This document shows positions 22,190-35,206 of a DNA stretch of 64,000 nucleotides, in pieces. Under the pieces are notes generated by a model. That model saw only the letters and a list, made by a program, of their open reading frames with translations. It ran no database searches and was not told where the DNA came from. The position numbers and the translations under genes were made by a program. The stretch comes from Corynespora cassiicola (taxonomy: Eukaryota > Ascomycota > Dothideomycetes > Pleosporales > Corynesporascaceae). The number at the start of each line of letters is the position of its first letter. The stretch's first letter is position 1. The DNA is taken from the NCBI GenBank assembly GCA_022059125.1, contig JAEUWY010000012.1, positions 2,108,001 through 2,172,000 of the forward strand, read 5' to 3'.

Positions 22190-25100
22190 ATGTCGACACC
22201 TTCCAGTATCGCTGGCACCCATGCCTCTGCGCCCGCACCTGGAAGCCCGTCGCTCGAGGCCCGGGAAGAGACTCCGACTGAGATACCACGACGTCATATG
22301 CGAGGTAGGCATCATCGTCGCTCGCCTGGAAGACGACACTCTAACCTTCACGTACAGTCAAGATACTATATACATTCGACGACGAGAACAAGTCCAACTG
22401 CCTCGCTCGCTTGCCCAACGCGTTGAACATCCCGACCGTGTCCCTCGACGAGACTACCCAGGTGGGAGTCATCGAACTCAAGACATGTATTCAGGCCATC
22501 GTATCAGCCAGGTAGGCTCTAGGCAGCCACTGTCTGCTTTACTTTGCACTAATCCTTGTAGTCCCGAATTGGTCGCAAAACTAGGTCACGACTACACCGT
22601 CTATGCGTATGACTACTCTGAATACGAGACTCCCTTGGTCGGGCAAGGCATGTTGTCTTGGATCCTTTCATCAGCATCAGTCACTCCGAATGCTCCAGCC
22701 GAGGAGTCACAAACCATGGTCACTGGTCGCGTGTGCAAGAACATCATGGGACTGTTCTCTAACGGTATCAAAGAAACGCTAGAGGTGAAGCTGAAGCTTG
22801 TGCCCGTCCCTACATGTTTACAACGGGAATATGTCGAAAGTATGGAGCGATATCACAACCTGAGCAAGATGATGCCCGAAGGAATGGATTACAGCGCATG
22901 GGCAGATTTTCTCAGGGCCAATCCCACCATCGGCCAGCTAGCACAGCCTACCCCGACCAACCCCGCGCATTACAACCCTCGAGGCCCCACAGGCGGTGTA
23001 GAACCCTTCCACCACATGTTGACCAGAATGACGCCCCCCGGCGAGATGATGAGGAATGATCCCTTCCAAGACCAACTCGGCATGCCATTCAACTCTCAAG
23101 GGCCTCGGCCTTCCAGTCCTGCCATGAGCACAGCATCCTACAACTACCCCGCCTACAACCACGATTCTCGACCTGCTTCCCGTGCCTCCGTCCGTAGCGA
23201 GACTGCGGCACAGTCCCCCTACTACCCTATGCCTATCGAAATGGCCCAGGAACAGCAAGAGGAGGGACCCACCAAGAAGAGGGCAAGGATTACAAAAGCT
23301 TCCCGCCCCAAAGGAACGGCTCTGGATGCAATCAATGACTCATTGCGCGTTACGGCCAGTACAGCTGCTTCTGTCAGACTGCACAGACCCGCATCTTCCA
23401 GTCGGGCAGTAGCTCTCGCATCCGTTGAGCAGATTCCGCGCGCACCCACACCCCGCCCCGGCGATGCTCCTCGTTCTCGTAGCGCCACTCGACCACGGCC
23501 TCCGCCCAGCATGCTGAGACAAGCATCAATAGAGGACCAGCCGCGCCGTTACATGTCGCCCTATGAGCCTAGCACATACTCTGATGCTGCAATGGATTCG
23601 GCCGATGAAGATAAGGGAAGCCCGGACACGCCCATGGATATCAAGGGGAGCCCAGGCGATACCCCGATGGAGATACCATCTTCACCACCCCTCATGCCTG
23701 GACGTGAACCGTCGTCCGCCCCGTCAAGCCCAGGCCTGCCAACCTTGCCACCTGTCCTTGACTCTGGGTTTGCTAGTGACTTGCCTCAAGGCCGGGATGA
23801 GGAGGTGTTGGACAAGGCAAGCAAGCCATGGGACGGGAGTGATGCCCCAACAGCCCCTGCTCCAAAGGTTCGCGCAAAGCCTGATAGGTCGCATCATCCT
23901 TGGGCAGAGGTCACGCCTGGTCCGATGGAGCTGCTGCCTAAGACATATGTTCCAAAACCGAAAACATATCCTCGCCCAGAGAAGAAAACTACCATGCAAC
24001 CAATTGCTGAAAATCCTCAGTCCGGTGCATCACAGGAAGGATCTGTGAGACTCAACAACTCTGGATCCCTTGGCGGAGACCGTGCTTCTTTCCCTCCGAT
24101 AGACCCCGATATGGCTTCTCAACCCAACGACAATCCATGTCCACCGGCTTCTCAAGAGACGAGATGGTCTATGAGAAATCCAGAAAATACGGGCAACGAT
24201 GGCGCTCAGAACATTACTCGCTCTGCTACACCAAATCTTCCCGCTAATGCGACGAGGCCTACCGAATCTCGAGGACTGACGAGATCACAGACTTGGTCAG
24301 GGGAGCCCATGTCAGACGCAGCAGCTCCTGGTGAATTGAAAGCTCCTAGAAGCGGGGCAGGCAGAAATCGACGGAAACAGATCAAGGATCGCATGGAGAC
24401 TGCTTTGAGCAAGGGCGAGATGCCTACTTTTTGCAATAACTGCGGGCAAATAGAGACTCCAACGTGGCGCAAAGCATTCATGCGTGTTTTTAATGGCGAG
24501 CCGGAAGGGCTTCAACCAGGACATGATGCATCAGGTATTGTGGCTATCGAGCCTCTCGACGCGACCGAAGATGGACCAAGTTATCGCATCCTCAAACTTG
24601 TGCTCACGGACGAGGAGAAAGCGTCGGAGCTGTTCACATCGCTCGTGCTTTGCAACCCTTGCGGTATCTATCTGAGGAAGCGCAAGTCCATGCGCCCCCC
24701 AGATATGTGGACGAAGGCCCCAGAGCCCAAGGAGAAACGCAAACGTAACAGGGCACCGAGAGATTCGCGTAAGAAATCCAAAGGAGGAGATGATGCCAAC
24801 ATGTCCGATGCTTGTGTCCCCGAATTCGAATCTGTTACAGCTGGCGATGACACCACGGAACTCCCACAGTGCGACGGTGCCGCGGAACCTCCTCGAATGC
24901 TTCCACCCTTGCGCCCGCGTGCGGCGAGCTTCCAAACCGATGGACGAGCACCGGAGATTACAGACGAGTCTGCACAGTTGGCCTTGTGGCGAGCAATCCA
25001 GTCGAGTCCTGTTGGTGTCCGAGGCTCCAAGGATTCGCCGATTGACATTGAAGGTGACTTGACTCCAAGGCCCATACGGAGGCTTCTGTTTCCCTCGCCA

Positions 25101-26024
25101 CGCAAGGAAGGCGAGACAAAATCCCTGACTGATGCTCGGCCATCTCATTCTCCCACGCCAAAAACATCGGCTATTGAGGATGCTGAAATCATCGTGTCCA
25201 AGATGGACGAAACCGATAAAGAAAACTGCCCCCCACACTTGAACAACGATAACGACGATTTGTCTCATTTGTTTGAAGAGCGGTCTACTCCTAAAAATAC
25301 GCCAAGCAAGATGCCCTCTTTCGAGGATCTTCTCAAGACACCGACCCCTGGATCACGGCGACGAGTTCCTCTCACACCTGGGCGTAGTGCTGAGAAAGGC
25401 GGACCGATAACGCCTTCGCGCATCGTCAAGACACCTAGAACCGGGGTCCGAGCAGGTACCATGGCACCAGAGACTCCCTTTACGCGCCAAATGAATGCCC
25501 TGTTCTCCGACTGTATAGCCAGTTCACCTTCACGAGCAGTCGATTTCCCCAATTTTCCTACCTTTGTGAGCCCGGGCCGGAACGGCAGCTCAGGTAGCCA
25601 GTTCTACGATTATAACACCGAGGACTTTTTGTCCAGCGACATGCCCGCCCCCAGCTCGCCGCCGGTCCGCCTGGACTTTTCCGTATTTGAAGACCCCAAC
25701 ACGAGCACAGTTGGCCTGTGGAGCGGCGCCAGCATCTTCGGAGGCAGTGATGCAGTCATGGCCGACGTTGATGACGATGCTCAGGGTCGACGCGTCAGCA
25801 TCGACGGCGCCGTGCTCGAGATGAACGGCATCAGTGCTGACCTTGCCGCCATGATCGAAAAGGTCGTGGGCGCCGCGACCAATGACGCTATTGACGAGGA
25901 GCGAGTCCTGGAAGAGGAATCGGCCTCTCCCCTGGAGAAGCCCGCTCCCAACCCTCTCCACGAGAAATCCAGCTCGGACGGCGGCCAGGGCTCTACGCCT
26001 GGATGCATGGTTGGTGACGAGTAA
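22190..26024 (+). CDS. Ams2/SPT21-like GATA zinc-finger protein
   Basis: Exons 22190-22304, 22358-22511 and 22562-26024 give 1243 aa. Residues about 38-215 (VKILYTFDDENKSNCLAR onward) look like the Ams2/SPT21 N-terminal domain. A long disordered region follows. A GATA-like finger has its Cys pairs at C714/C717 (CNNC) and C787/C790 (CNPC), with TPTWRK and CGIYLRKRKSMRP in the expected places. The C-terminal third has many SP/TP sites (for example TPTPGSRRR). In fission yeast Ams2 activates histone genes at S phase and promotes CENP-A loading; budding-yeast Spt21 also drives histone transcription. The same role is likely here. The loop inside the finger is very long (69 residues). Confidence 0.8.
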
Positions 26025-27324
26025 AGACTTCCATGCATGCCTTGGTGCAGATACGATACCCCCTTTCTCTTCTTATATTTCCCCTGCTCATTCGAGAATT
26101 GTAAAGAGAGATGTCCCCCTCAAGAAAGAGAAGCGTGTCTTACCACGACTTCGGACGGCGTTATGAAAACAAAAGAAGGGCATGGATGATTTGTCTGTCT
26201 TTCTCTTATTTTTCTTTTTTTTCCCCTTTGGTTACATACACTTTTGCATTGCATTTGCATCACGGATTGGATGAAGGCCACGAATGATTGATTGAACTGT
26301 ACTACTACTACTATTATAGCCGCCACTACACAAGGCGGCACCTGGATTCGATTCTGTTCGGTTCTTCGCGCTCGTCTGTCGGGCCTCGAGCGAGCCATCT
26401 GGAATGGTTGGAAGAGATAGACGAGTGAGCGAGCCATGAAGCAAGCAAGCAAGTAAACAAACATGCAAGAAAGTACTCTGATAAAACACATTAATGAACA
26501 AGTCCATTTCTGGATTTTACAAAAAAAAAGGGGGGGGCTGTGATTCTTCTGTCCATTGCGTGATGTATCATGTTGTGCTTTGCATTGGACGCATTCGCAT
26601 CGCATTGAACGACTGACTGACGAATGCAATAATGCAACCCACTTTTCTGCACAAATGCTCGCTTCGTCTGCTAAGGGTGTTGTCGAGTCGGACATGGCCT
26701 GATTTCTGCCGTGCTAACTGGCTAGCTGGGCCATTGTCCAGAGTCGAAACAAGAGGGGCGCGTTTGTCATCATGGGGGGCGCGTCGTGCGAGTCAGGCAC
26801 GATGCCATCTGCGCGGCATGTCATGTCGTGTCGTGTCGCGCTGTGTCGCGTTTGGGAGGGCAAATGACGTACGGCGAGTCAGAGCGGGCACAGCACAACA
26901 CAGTACAGCATACCTAACATTGCTACGACTCCCAATTCCCTCACAAAACAGCTTCACAATTGGATAAGACAAGTCTTGCACGCGTCTCTGAAAATCTGTA
27001 TTTGTATCCTGTATTGTACGGTGTAGTATACACGGCATCATGGTATAGAGTAGATGGGAAATCTAGCCCAGGGGTATCAACCAATGACCTGGAAAATCAA
27101 AACGCCCGGCCACCGACGAAACAAAGAGACGAGAAGCCGCAGAAGCAGGGACCGAACGCAGCACGGCCGTTTGATGCGAGCGTGCGAACGAGTGAACCCA
27201 TCCGATGGCATTTCTTTTGCGGCCAAGAATGCGGAGAAGAAAGACCACTCACGCAGGGAAACAATACGTGTAATTAACGCCGGGGAACGGAAAAAGTAAC
27301 AGTACAGCGGCGAATAAACAATGT
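26025..27324. other. Intergenic between convergent genes
   Basis: About 1.3 kb separates the ends of the GATA gene (+) and the Med2-like gene (-). It has short tandem variants of GTGTCGTGTC near 26820, an A-run/G-run at 26520 and a patch of AAGC repeats near 26440, but no convincing coding frame. Confidence 0.5.
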
Positions 27325-28567
27325 CTAGCTCTCGCCGAAGCCGAAGAAGGCGTCATCGAACTGGGTCGCCTCGGGGTTCTCCTCGTCCAGGTTGAACAGG
27401 TCGTCCAGATTGTCCGTCGTCATGGTATCGAGGAAGTTGCTGGTGTCGTCGGCCGTGGCCGTGGCTGTAGTGGTATCGGCAGTCTGCTGCGTGTTTGATG
27501 CTTCTGCAGGCTTGCTAGAGGCTGGCTGCTGCTCAGTGGATGCTGTGTTCGTGATATCATCCAGGTCTGGCATTGCAAAGTCGAGATCCATGGCCGTGCT
27601 GCTATTGTTGTTGGGATTGTTGCTGTTGTTAGCATTGGACGTCTGGCCCGCGGCATCGTCATCGCCGCTCTTTGCAAAGTCCTCGAGGCCACGCAGCAGC
27701 GAGGGCTGGCTGTCATCGAGCGAGAAGTTCAGGTCGGGCCCTGAAGTGTCCATGTCGAAATCGGCCTGGTCGTTGCCATCACCGGACGTATCCATTGCGC
27801 CATCGCCGAACATGGCGTCAAAGTCAAACTCGGTGTCTTGGGCGTTCGCAGTTGTGGGCGTGCCGTCGAAGAGCGGGTCGCGCTCCATGTCTGGGGCAGC
27901 CGAGGTGTTGATGGGCGGCGGGAAGTCCTCGAGGTCGCGATTGAGGGTGGGAGGCTTGCTATCGGGCTTGGGGGGCAGTGCGGCTGCCTTGGGTGCCTCT
28001 GACTGCTGTTGCGGCTGCTGGGCTGTTGAGGCGGGTGCAACCATGGCCGAGGTCGCAGCCGCGGTCGACGTCGACGCCGCCGTCGCAGCAGCCGCGGGCG
28101 CAGGGAGCTCCTCCTTCTTGGGGGGCTCCTTCTTCACAGACGAGGCGGCGGCCAGGCGCGCCTTCTCGGCCTCCTGCTCCTTTGCTGCGGCCTCGCGTCT
28201 GCGGCGGTCGGCCTTGAGCAGGGCGAGGTCGCGGCGCAGGACGACCTGGGCCTGAAGGATGTCGTCCTCGAGCTCGTCGAGGGCAATATGGAAGCGCTCG
28301 GCGGCGGCGGGGATGGTGCGCGAAAGGGACTGCTGCGCATTGCTGTTGGGCCGGGCGGCTTGCTCTTTGAGGAAGCGGCCGCTGGTGATGAGCTGGGGGC
28401 ACAGGCGAGGTGAGCTTCCTGCAGCCGAATTGGGGGGCGAGGGGCCGGCAGAGGGGACTCACCACCATGTTCAGCATGGCCTGCAGCTTGTCGATGGCCG
28501 TCTCGGTCGACGCGGGCTGCGCTGTCGAGGAGGCGGGGGCGGTGGAGGAGGCGGTTTGGGCGGCCAT
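27325..28567 (-). CDS. Probable fungal Mediator subunit 2 (Med2-like)
   Basis: Minus-strand exons 28463-28567 and 27325-28392 give 390 aa. After a Ser/Thr/Ala leader, residues about 22-105 form helices across the intron: AIDKLQAMLNMV, LITSGRFLKEQA, then FHIALDELEDDILQAQVVLRRDLALLKADR. This helical block matches what I recall of fungal Med2 proteins. The rest is a low-complexity Ala/Pro, then Asp/Asn/Ser-rich acidic tail ending in LDDLFNLDEENPEA, a plausible activator-binding region. Med2 belongs to the Mediator tail that links activators to RNA polymerase II. The assignment rests on the pattern only; another nuclear coiled-coil acidic protein is possible. Confidence 0.55.
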
Positions 28568-29613
28568 GACGGGCGGGCGTGGGACGGCGGCGGCGGCGGC
28601 GGCGATGGCTATGGCGGTGGGGATGCGATGGCGACGAGGACGGGGACAGATGCGTGTGACGGAGAGACCAAGGAGAGGGCTCGCGAACTACAGGCTTGTC
28701 AAACGCGCCAAAACACGCTGATACTCTCCCCGCCGGTGACAGCTGCTGCAACAGACCAGGCGGGCTCCCAGGCGGGCGAGGGGTCCGCCTAAATGGGCGT
28801 CGCGGCGTGTCAGATAACTAAGCTTTGGCTACACCGCAATGGCTCGCGCTGGGCCGCTCCCCGGTATCCGAGCCCCCAACTGGGACAATACGGTACGGCG
28901 CCAAGCAGGGTGAAAATTTCTGATCAGCGTCAGCTAAGTGGCCGGAGAGCGACGAGTGCCCCTCGGATCGGCGTGCTGCGTGGCTTCAGCGAGGGCTGGC
29001 ACGGCGGCCTGCCTGGCAGACGCGCTGCGGCTGCTGGGCCTCGAGTCGCGCCGATTTGCCGTCGCGCGAAGCCTGCGTCGCCTGCGTCGCCTGCTGCGAT
29101 CGCCGTGGCCATTGGGGCCTTTGGGACCACTGGGCGTATTTTACGGCTGCTGCAACGGGCCGCTTAGCCTTACGGTAGCGTGTGCCGCCCTAAATAACCT
29201 TTACCACCTTCACCCTCACCCTCTCCCTCTCACCCCACAGTGGACCAGGCTCGGATCAACTTCTCATCGTTCTTCGGCGTCGGGTCCTCTTCTCGTCCTC
29301 CTTGCGCCTCTTTTCCTTGTCTCCTCTCTCTCTTTCCTTGCGCTTTTCGAGTCTCGGTTCGGTTGCGCTGCCTGGCGCCTTCTTGTTACAACTTTCTTTG
29401 CCGCCTCCACTCCGCCCTGCTCCTCCTCCTCCTTTCCACCCCCACCTCGCCAGACCAGCCCGACACGACCTCGTCGTCGCCCGGAGCTCCACGCCAGCAC
29501 TCCTCCCCCCGCCCCGACGCGCCCACCCAGGCTTGCCATCCGCGCCCATCGCCCTGCCACCTGTCCCGTCGCGCCCTCGCTGCCACTGCGCCCCAGACCC
29601 CCTCGCAGTCATC
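28568..29613. other. Divergent promoter region between the Med2-like gene and pub1
   Basis: GC-rich, with CTCC/CTCT-rich sequence from 29200 that probably forms the pub1 5' UTR. Open frames on both strands are composition artefacts with no family similarity. Confidence 0.5.
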
Positions 29614-31408
29614 ATGGCCGACCCGCAGACCTCTGCTGCCCAGATGCCGCCGCCCCCTGCCTCCGCCGCCGGCGCCCCTGGCTACGATGGCACCCAGGGC
29701 CAGCCGCAGCAGCACATGCCGCCGCCGCCCCTCGCGCCCGTCATCATCCCGCAGAACACCAACCCCATCCCCACGGCCATCAGCTCGCCCATGTCGGCCA
29801 ACGTCATGTCCCCGACCAGCGGCGGCCCTGGCTACGTCCCGCGCCGCGCCGCCCCCGAGCCGAACAAGAGGGCCCTGTACGTCGGCGGCCTCGACCCGCG
29901 CGTCACCGAGGACGTCCTGCGCCAAATCTTCGAGACCACCGGCCACGTCCAGAGCGTCAAAATCATCCCTGACAAGAATGTCAGTGACGTAACTCTTCCC
30001 TCTTTCTTTCCACCCAGTTTATGCAATTGACTCTTTTTTTGGAAAAGGCATGGTGCTGCCCGCACTGCGCTTGTATCCGCGTTGCATTTGGGCCCCTTTG
30101 GTTATAAGGCTGCCTCGACTTTGAGACCCCGCGCTGACTGAGCTTTGCATCTACAGAACAAGGGCTTCAACTACGGCTTCGTCGAGTACGATGACCCCGC
30201 CGCCGCCGAGCGTGGCATGCAGACCCTGAATGGTCGCCGCATCCACAACTCTGTAAGCATGCGCCTTCCCTCGCGCGACGCCCCCGGCGCCAGCATACTG
30301 ATCGCTTCGGTAGGAGATCCGCGTCAACTGGGCCTACCAGTCCAACAACACGGCCAAGGAGGACACCTCGAACCACTTCCACATCTTTGTCGGAGACTTG
30401 TCCAACGAGGTCAATGATGAGGTCTTGCTCCAGGCCTTCTCTACTTTCGGTCCGGTATCGGAAGCTCGTGTGATGTGGGACATGAAGACCGGCCGTTCCC
30501 GTGGCTACGGTTTCGTCGCTTTCCGCGACCGTGGTGATGCAGAGCGCGCTCTGAGCTCCATGGACGGAGAGTGGCTTGGGTCTCGTGCGATTCGTGTAAA
30601 CTGGGCTAACCAAAAGGGCCAGCCCTCCATCTCCCAGCAGCAGGCCATGGCGTCCATGGGCATGACTCCCACCACGCCGTTTGGACACCACCACTTCCCC
30701 ACCCACGGCGTCCAGAGCTACGACATGGTCGTCCAGCAGACACCGCAATGGCAGACGACGTGCTACGTTGGCAACCTCACGCCGTACACGTCGCAATCGG
30801 ATCTTGTACCTCTGTTCCAGAACTTCGGATACGTAACTGAATCCCGCTTCCAGTCTGACCGTGGTTTTGCCTTCATCAAGATGGACACGCACGAGAACGC
30901 CGCCATGGCCATCTGCCAGCTCAACGGGTACAATGTCAACGGCCGCCCTCTCAAGTGCAGCGTAGGTCGATCCGTGTTTCCCTTTTGTGCGTTGGAACCC
31001 AAGCTAATTCGTTTGCTCTAGTGGGGCAAGGATCGTCCCCCAACCGGCCAGTTTGACGGCTACTCGCCCGCTGGCGGTCCCAACTCAGCCTACCCCCAGA
31101 CCCCGAGCCAATACTTCCCGCAATACGGCGCGGGACCAGGTGGCCCCATGTCACCTCAAGGTGAGCGTCACCGGAGGAAACTACAATACAGGAAAGCACA
31201 CTCTAACCCGCGGGCAGGACCGAGCCCCGGCGGACAATTCCCTGGCCAGAACCAGGCCGGCTTTGGCGGTCCTGGCATGGCCCAGCCGTATCAGCAGATG
31301 CCTGGCAGTGCCGGCGGATACGGCCGTGGCGGCCAGCCCCAGCAGCAGTGGGGCCAGCCCGGCCAAGGCAACTTCAACCAGAACGGCTTCGGCGGCTACC
31401 AGGGATAG
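29614..31408 (+). CDS. pub1: Pub1/TIA-1-type RNA-binding protein, three RRMs
   Basis: Exons 29614-29979, 30157-30252, 30314-30961, 31022-31160 and 31218-31408 give 479 aa. RRM1 starts near residue 88 (LYVGGLDP) and is split by the first two introns. RRM2 starts near 177 (HIFVGDLSNEV, with RGYGFVAFR). RRM3 starts near 304 (CYVGNLTPYT, with RGFAFIKMD). The C-terminus is Gly/Gln-rich. Three RRMs in this order with NWAYQSN and NWANQKG linkers define the Pub1/TIA-1 group, which binds U-rich mRNA, affects stability and splicing, and enters stress granules. The start ATG opens an Ala/Pro-rich leader and is the first ATG in frame after the pyrimidine-rich 5' region. Confidence 0.92.
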
Positions 31409-32660
31409 ACGCCCTCTGGCACCTCTGTCCGGTCTCTCCACATGTATGCGCTGTTTTATCTTCATGACATGCCTGGTTGTCTAAATTGGCGCTATTTTTT
31501 TCTGGATAGCACCAAGATTTCCCATATCGGCTTTCTCTAAGGCTCATACCTCGACGGGCTTTTTGATTATGCACATTTCTTCGTTTCAAAAAACAGCTCT
31601 GTCTTGTCAACGGGAGGGCTCGGGTGTGGCCTTGTAGGCTTGGTTGGACTACCCTTTTGTACGTTTTCTGTATGTCCGCGCGGCAGGTTCTCTCAGAGCG
31701 TGGAATATGTTTTCGTGCGGGCTTTTAATGAATCTCCTTGCTGCTGCATCACGTCGTTCAGATTGGTTACCCTTCTAGCCATTTCCTCATCTACTTACTC
31801 TACTGCGCTGAATGTTTGGATGTTTGCTCGTCGTCTAAAAAGAGTAGTAGTCTGCGTTTTCTCCTTCGTGTCCGTTGGCGTCGCATACCCCCTTTCCTTC
31901 TGTGGCTGCGGCCTGTCCCATTTCTGATCTCATTCTCCTGTCAGACTGATACCCAGGTTTCCATGTCTGAACTCTTGCTTTCTGCTAGGGCCATCTGCTG
32001 TGCTTGCGGCCGTGTTGCGATTAGAGGGGGCCGGGCTGTTATACAAAAGTGTTCATGTGCTGGGTTTCCAGAGAGCGAGGTACGGCTTGTTGCGTGTTCC
32101 CAGGCTAGAATGGCATTATCGGGGTAGCAAGGAGCATCACCACCATCATCATTGGGTAGCATTTCCAAGTGATCAAGGTCGAAAAACATGGAACATGACA
32201 ATGACAAGTTTATTTTCTCAACGCTGCTGAAACGATTTCCTCTACTTCTTCTGCTTGGTTTTTTTTTTCTTTCTTTTGACCCTGCATGACTTGAGCGCGC
32301 GTTGCAGGTGTGACTACTGCACCTTATTTGTGCTTGACAGCAGGCCTGACAGCGAGCTTGTCTGAGCCCGAATACTGCTCCGGATCGGCCCTCCGCTCCG
32401 AGCTGCAGGACGACAACCTGGCTCCGCGGCATGCGTCGAGCTATGTCATGCATCTGATAGCGACTATGGGAGACGGCGTGTGGCCGAGAATGCCGCCGGT
32501 GAGTATCATCACGTGATGATAGCTGGGAAAGTCGCGTCCGGACTTTAGCGTGATTTCGCGTTTCGCAGTTACACCAACCACGGATGGCAATTCACCCCCC
32601 CGCACCAGCCATTCCCAACACTTGCCTCCACCCTCCCTCTTTGCTTGGCGCGTCTACTGT
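31409..32660. other. Intergenic: pub1 3' flank and pif1 promoter
   Basis: No supported gene. A TTTCGCGTT element (32554-32562) and a GTCGCGTCC element (about 32531-32539) lie 100-130 bases before the first pif1 ATG; both resemble G1/S promoter boxes. Confidence 0.4.
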
Positions 32661-35206
32661 ATGCTTCTCACGCTGGTCCGTCTGAGCGCGTCACCTCGAA
32701 AACTTTACCCCAAGGCGTCGACGCCCCTCTTCCACGTTCGCAGTGTGACGCCTCGACACCCCTACCTCAGCTCCCTCTCTCCTCAACCACGTTACCTCAC
32801 GACCATGTTCAAGAAGGCTCTGGAACAGCCCCAAACATCCGCTCAGAGCAAGGCCCCATCCGCACAACAATCCCTCACCAACTCGTTCAGCCGATCAGGG
32901 CCCGGCACGCGTCCCTTGTCCAGCGGGACCGGAAACATCGCCCGCGCCAGCCCAGCCGCAGACCGATTCGCCGCAACAACACCGCGCACCGGCATCAAGC
33001 GGACGTCGACCGGCCTGGAAAAGGCGCTGAGCTCACAGGGAGACGTTTTTGATCGTCCGCAATCGAAAATCGGTGCAATCGAGAATATACCGTCGGCGCT
33101 TGCTGGCTCCAGGAACAAGCCTGTGCCACAGGAGCCTGTTTATTTTGACGCGGACGATTTCGATAGCGATATTGACCTCGACGTCGAAGATCCTGCAACA
33201 AAAGCAACTGTCGCATACCCCACCCTTCCCAGCGCCGCTTCGGCAGGCAGTAGCGCGAAAGACTCTGCGTACAACTCGACGACCGAATTGGCAGAGACGA
33301 AGCTAGAGCCACCCAGCAGCCAGCCTATTCCTTGGTCATCATCGCCGGTCGAACACTTTAAGACTCCGACGAAGCCTCAGCCTACGAAGCGTCGCACATT
33401 GCCTTGGATGCAAGGCCAGTCTCAGTCCCAGAAGCGAAACCAAGTGCAAGAGGACATCGAATCCGATTTGGAGACGGCTTCAGACTACGAGGAGACACAG
33501 TCTAAGAAGAGGAAGTCTGCGCCTACAAAGCAAAACTCTGTCGGCACGCCTGCGCCAAAGGAAGATTCCGCAAAATACTTATGGAATACATCCGCGAGCG
33601 CTGTAAAGCAGCAACAAAAGGAACTGAGGGAGACGAACAAGAAGATGAAGCTTGAAGAGACTGATGCAATCAAAGCAGCCATTCAGAAAAAGAAATTGCC
33701 CGCCATGTTCCTCAGTGAAGAGCAGCAACACGTGTTGAAACTCGTCACCGAGTTCAAGAAGAGCGTCTTCTTCACAGGTTCAGCTGGTACGTGGCTGTCA
33801 CTTGTCTTTTGATTAGTCAAAGCTAACATGGATTAGGTACTGGTAAATCAGTTCTCCTCCGCGAGATCATCGCCACACTGCGCAAAAAGTACGCTAGAGA
33901 GCCGGACCGTATTGCGGTAACTGCGTCGACGGGCCTCGCCGCTTTCCACATAGGAGGCATCACACTCCACAGTTTTTCGGGCATCGGGCTGGGCAAAGAA
34001 TCAGTAGAGGACTTGGTCAAGAAGATCAGGAGGAACCCCAGGGCTAAACAACGTTGGATGCGAACGAAGGTTCTCGTCATTGACGAAATATCCATGGTGG
34101 ACGGCGATCTTTTCGATAAACTGGAGCAGATTGCCCGGACCATACGAAACAATGGCAGGCCTTTTGGTGGACTCCAGCTCGTCATCACTGGCGACTTCTT
34201 TCAGTTGCCTCCTGTTCCAGACAGTGGGCGGCAATCTCGCTTCGCCTTTGATGCTGGAACCTGGACCACATGCATCGAACACACGATTGGCCTACACCAT
34301 GTGTTCCGTCAAAAAGACCCCGTATTTGCTGGCATGCTGAATGAGATGCGCGAAGGACGTCTTACACAGGAATCCATTAGGAAGTTCAAAGAACTCGACC
34401 GGCCACTGGACTCGAGCGACGGCAGCCTCTTGGCAACTGAACTCTTTCCAACCCGGGTAGAAGTTGACAGGGCCAACAACAGCCGTATGGCGCAACTCCG
34501 AGGCCAGAGTTACCCCTTCATAGCGAGAGACGGGGGCACGATTACGGATAAGGCACAGCGTGACAAACTGCTTTCCAATCTCATGGTTCCAGAGGTGGTG
34601 ACCCTGAAGAAGGGCGCGCAGGTTATGCTGGTCAAAAACATCGACGAAACGCTGGTCAACGGATCTGTGGGCAAGGTCACAGCATTCATGACAGATGATA
34701 TGTTCAACTACGTCCGCGAGGAGGAAGACGGGGAGATCAGTGAATATACACTGGCCCAGTATGATCAACAGGTAAAGGGCTTGGGCTCAAACGGACCCAA
34801 AGTATTTCCCCTCGTCCGCTTCGATCTCTCCGACGGCACCTTTCGCAATTTACTTGTGAAGAATGAACAGTGGAAGGTGGAGCTCCCCAATGGCGAAGTT
34901 CAAGCCTTCCGAGATCAGATTCCGCTCATTCTCGCGTGGGCGCTGTCCATTCACAAGGCGCAAGGCCAGACGCTCGAGCGTGTCAAGGTAGATCTCGGTC
35001 GCGTTTTCGAAAAGGGTCAGGCGTACGTTGCTCTCTCGCGTGCAACCAGTATGGCCGGTCTGCAGGTTCTGCGGTTCGATCATAAGAAGGTTATCGCCCA
35101 CGAGCGAGTGAGGAGCTTCTACTCGGGGCTGAGCCGCGCGGAGCAAGCGCAGGGTGAGGCGAAGAGTGGTACGATCTTTGGTAAGCTGCAGGCGCAGAGG
35201 CAGTAG
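32661..35206 (+). CDS. pif1: ATP-dependent DNA helicase Pif1
   Basis: Exons 32661-33786 and 33837-35206 give 831 aa. The intron lies inside Walker A: GSAG, then GTGKS (K379). Other superfamily 1B motifs follow: VTASTGLAA, VLVIDEISMVDG (D458, E459), GDFFQLPP, and near the end AWALSIHKAQGQTLE and YVALSRA. Pif1 is a 5'-to-3' helicase that removes telomerase, resolves G-quadruplexes and maintains mitochondrial DNA. The first 48 residues (MLLTLVRLSASPRK onward) are Arg/Ser/Leu-rich with no acidic residues, like a mitochondrial presequence. A second in-frame ATG at 32805 in good context would give the nuclear form. Residues 49 to about 330 are disordered. Confidence 0.93.

Noticed and set aside
26120..26695. 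Minus-strand frame of 191 codons after the GATA gene
   Set aside because: Composition-driven, contains runs such as poly-Val/Ile from simple DNA, and no similarity to known families.
28938..29972. Long plus-strand frames of more than 240 codons before and over pub1
   Set aside because: Pro/Arg/Ser-rich frames produced by C-rich sequence; they overlap the clear RRM1 coding frame.
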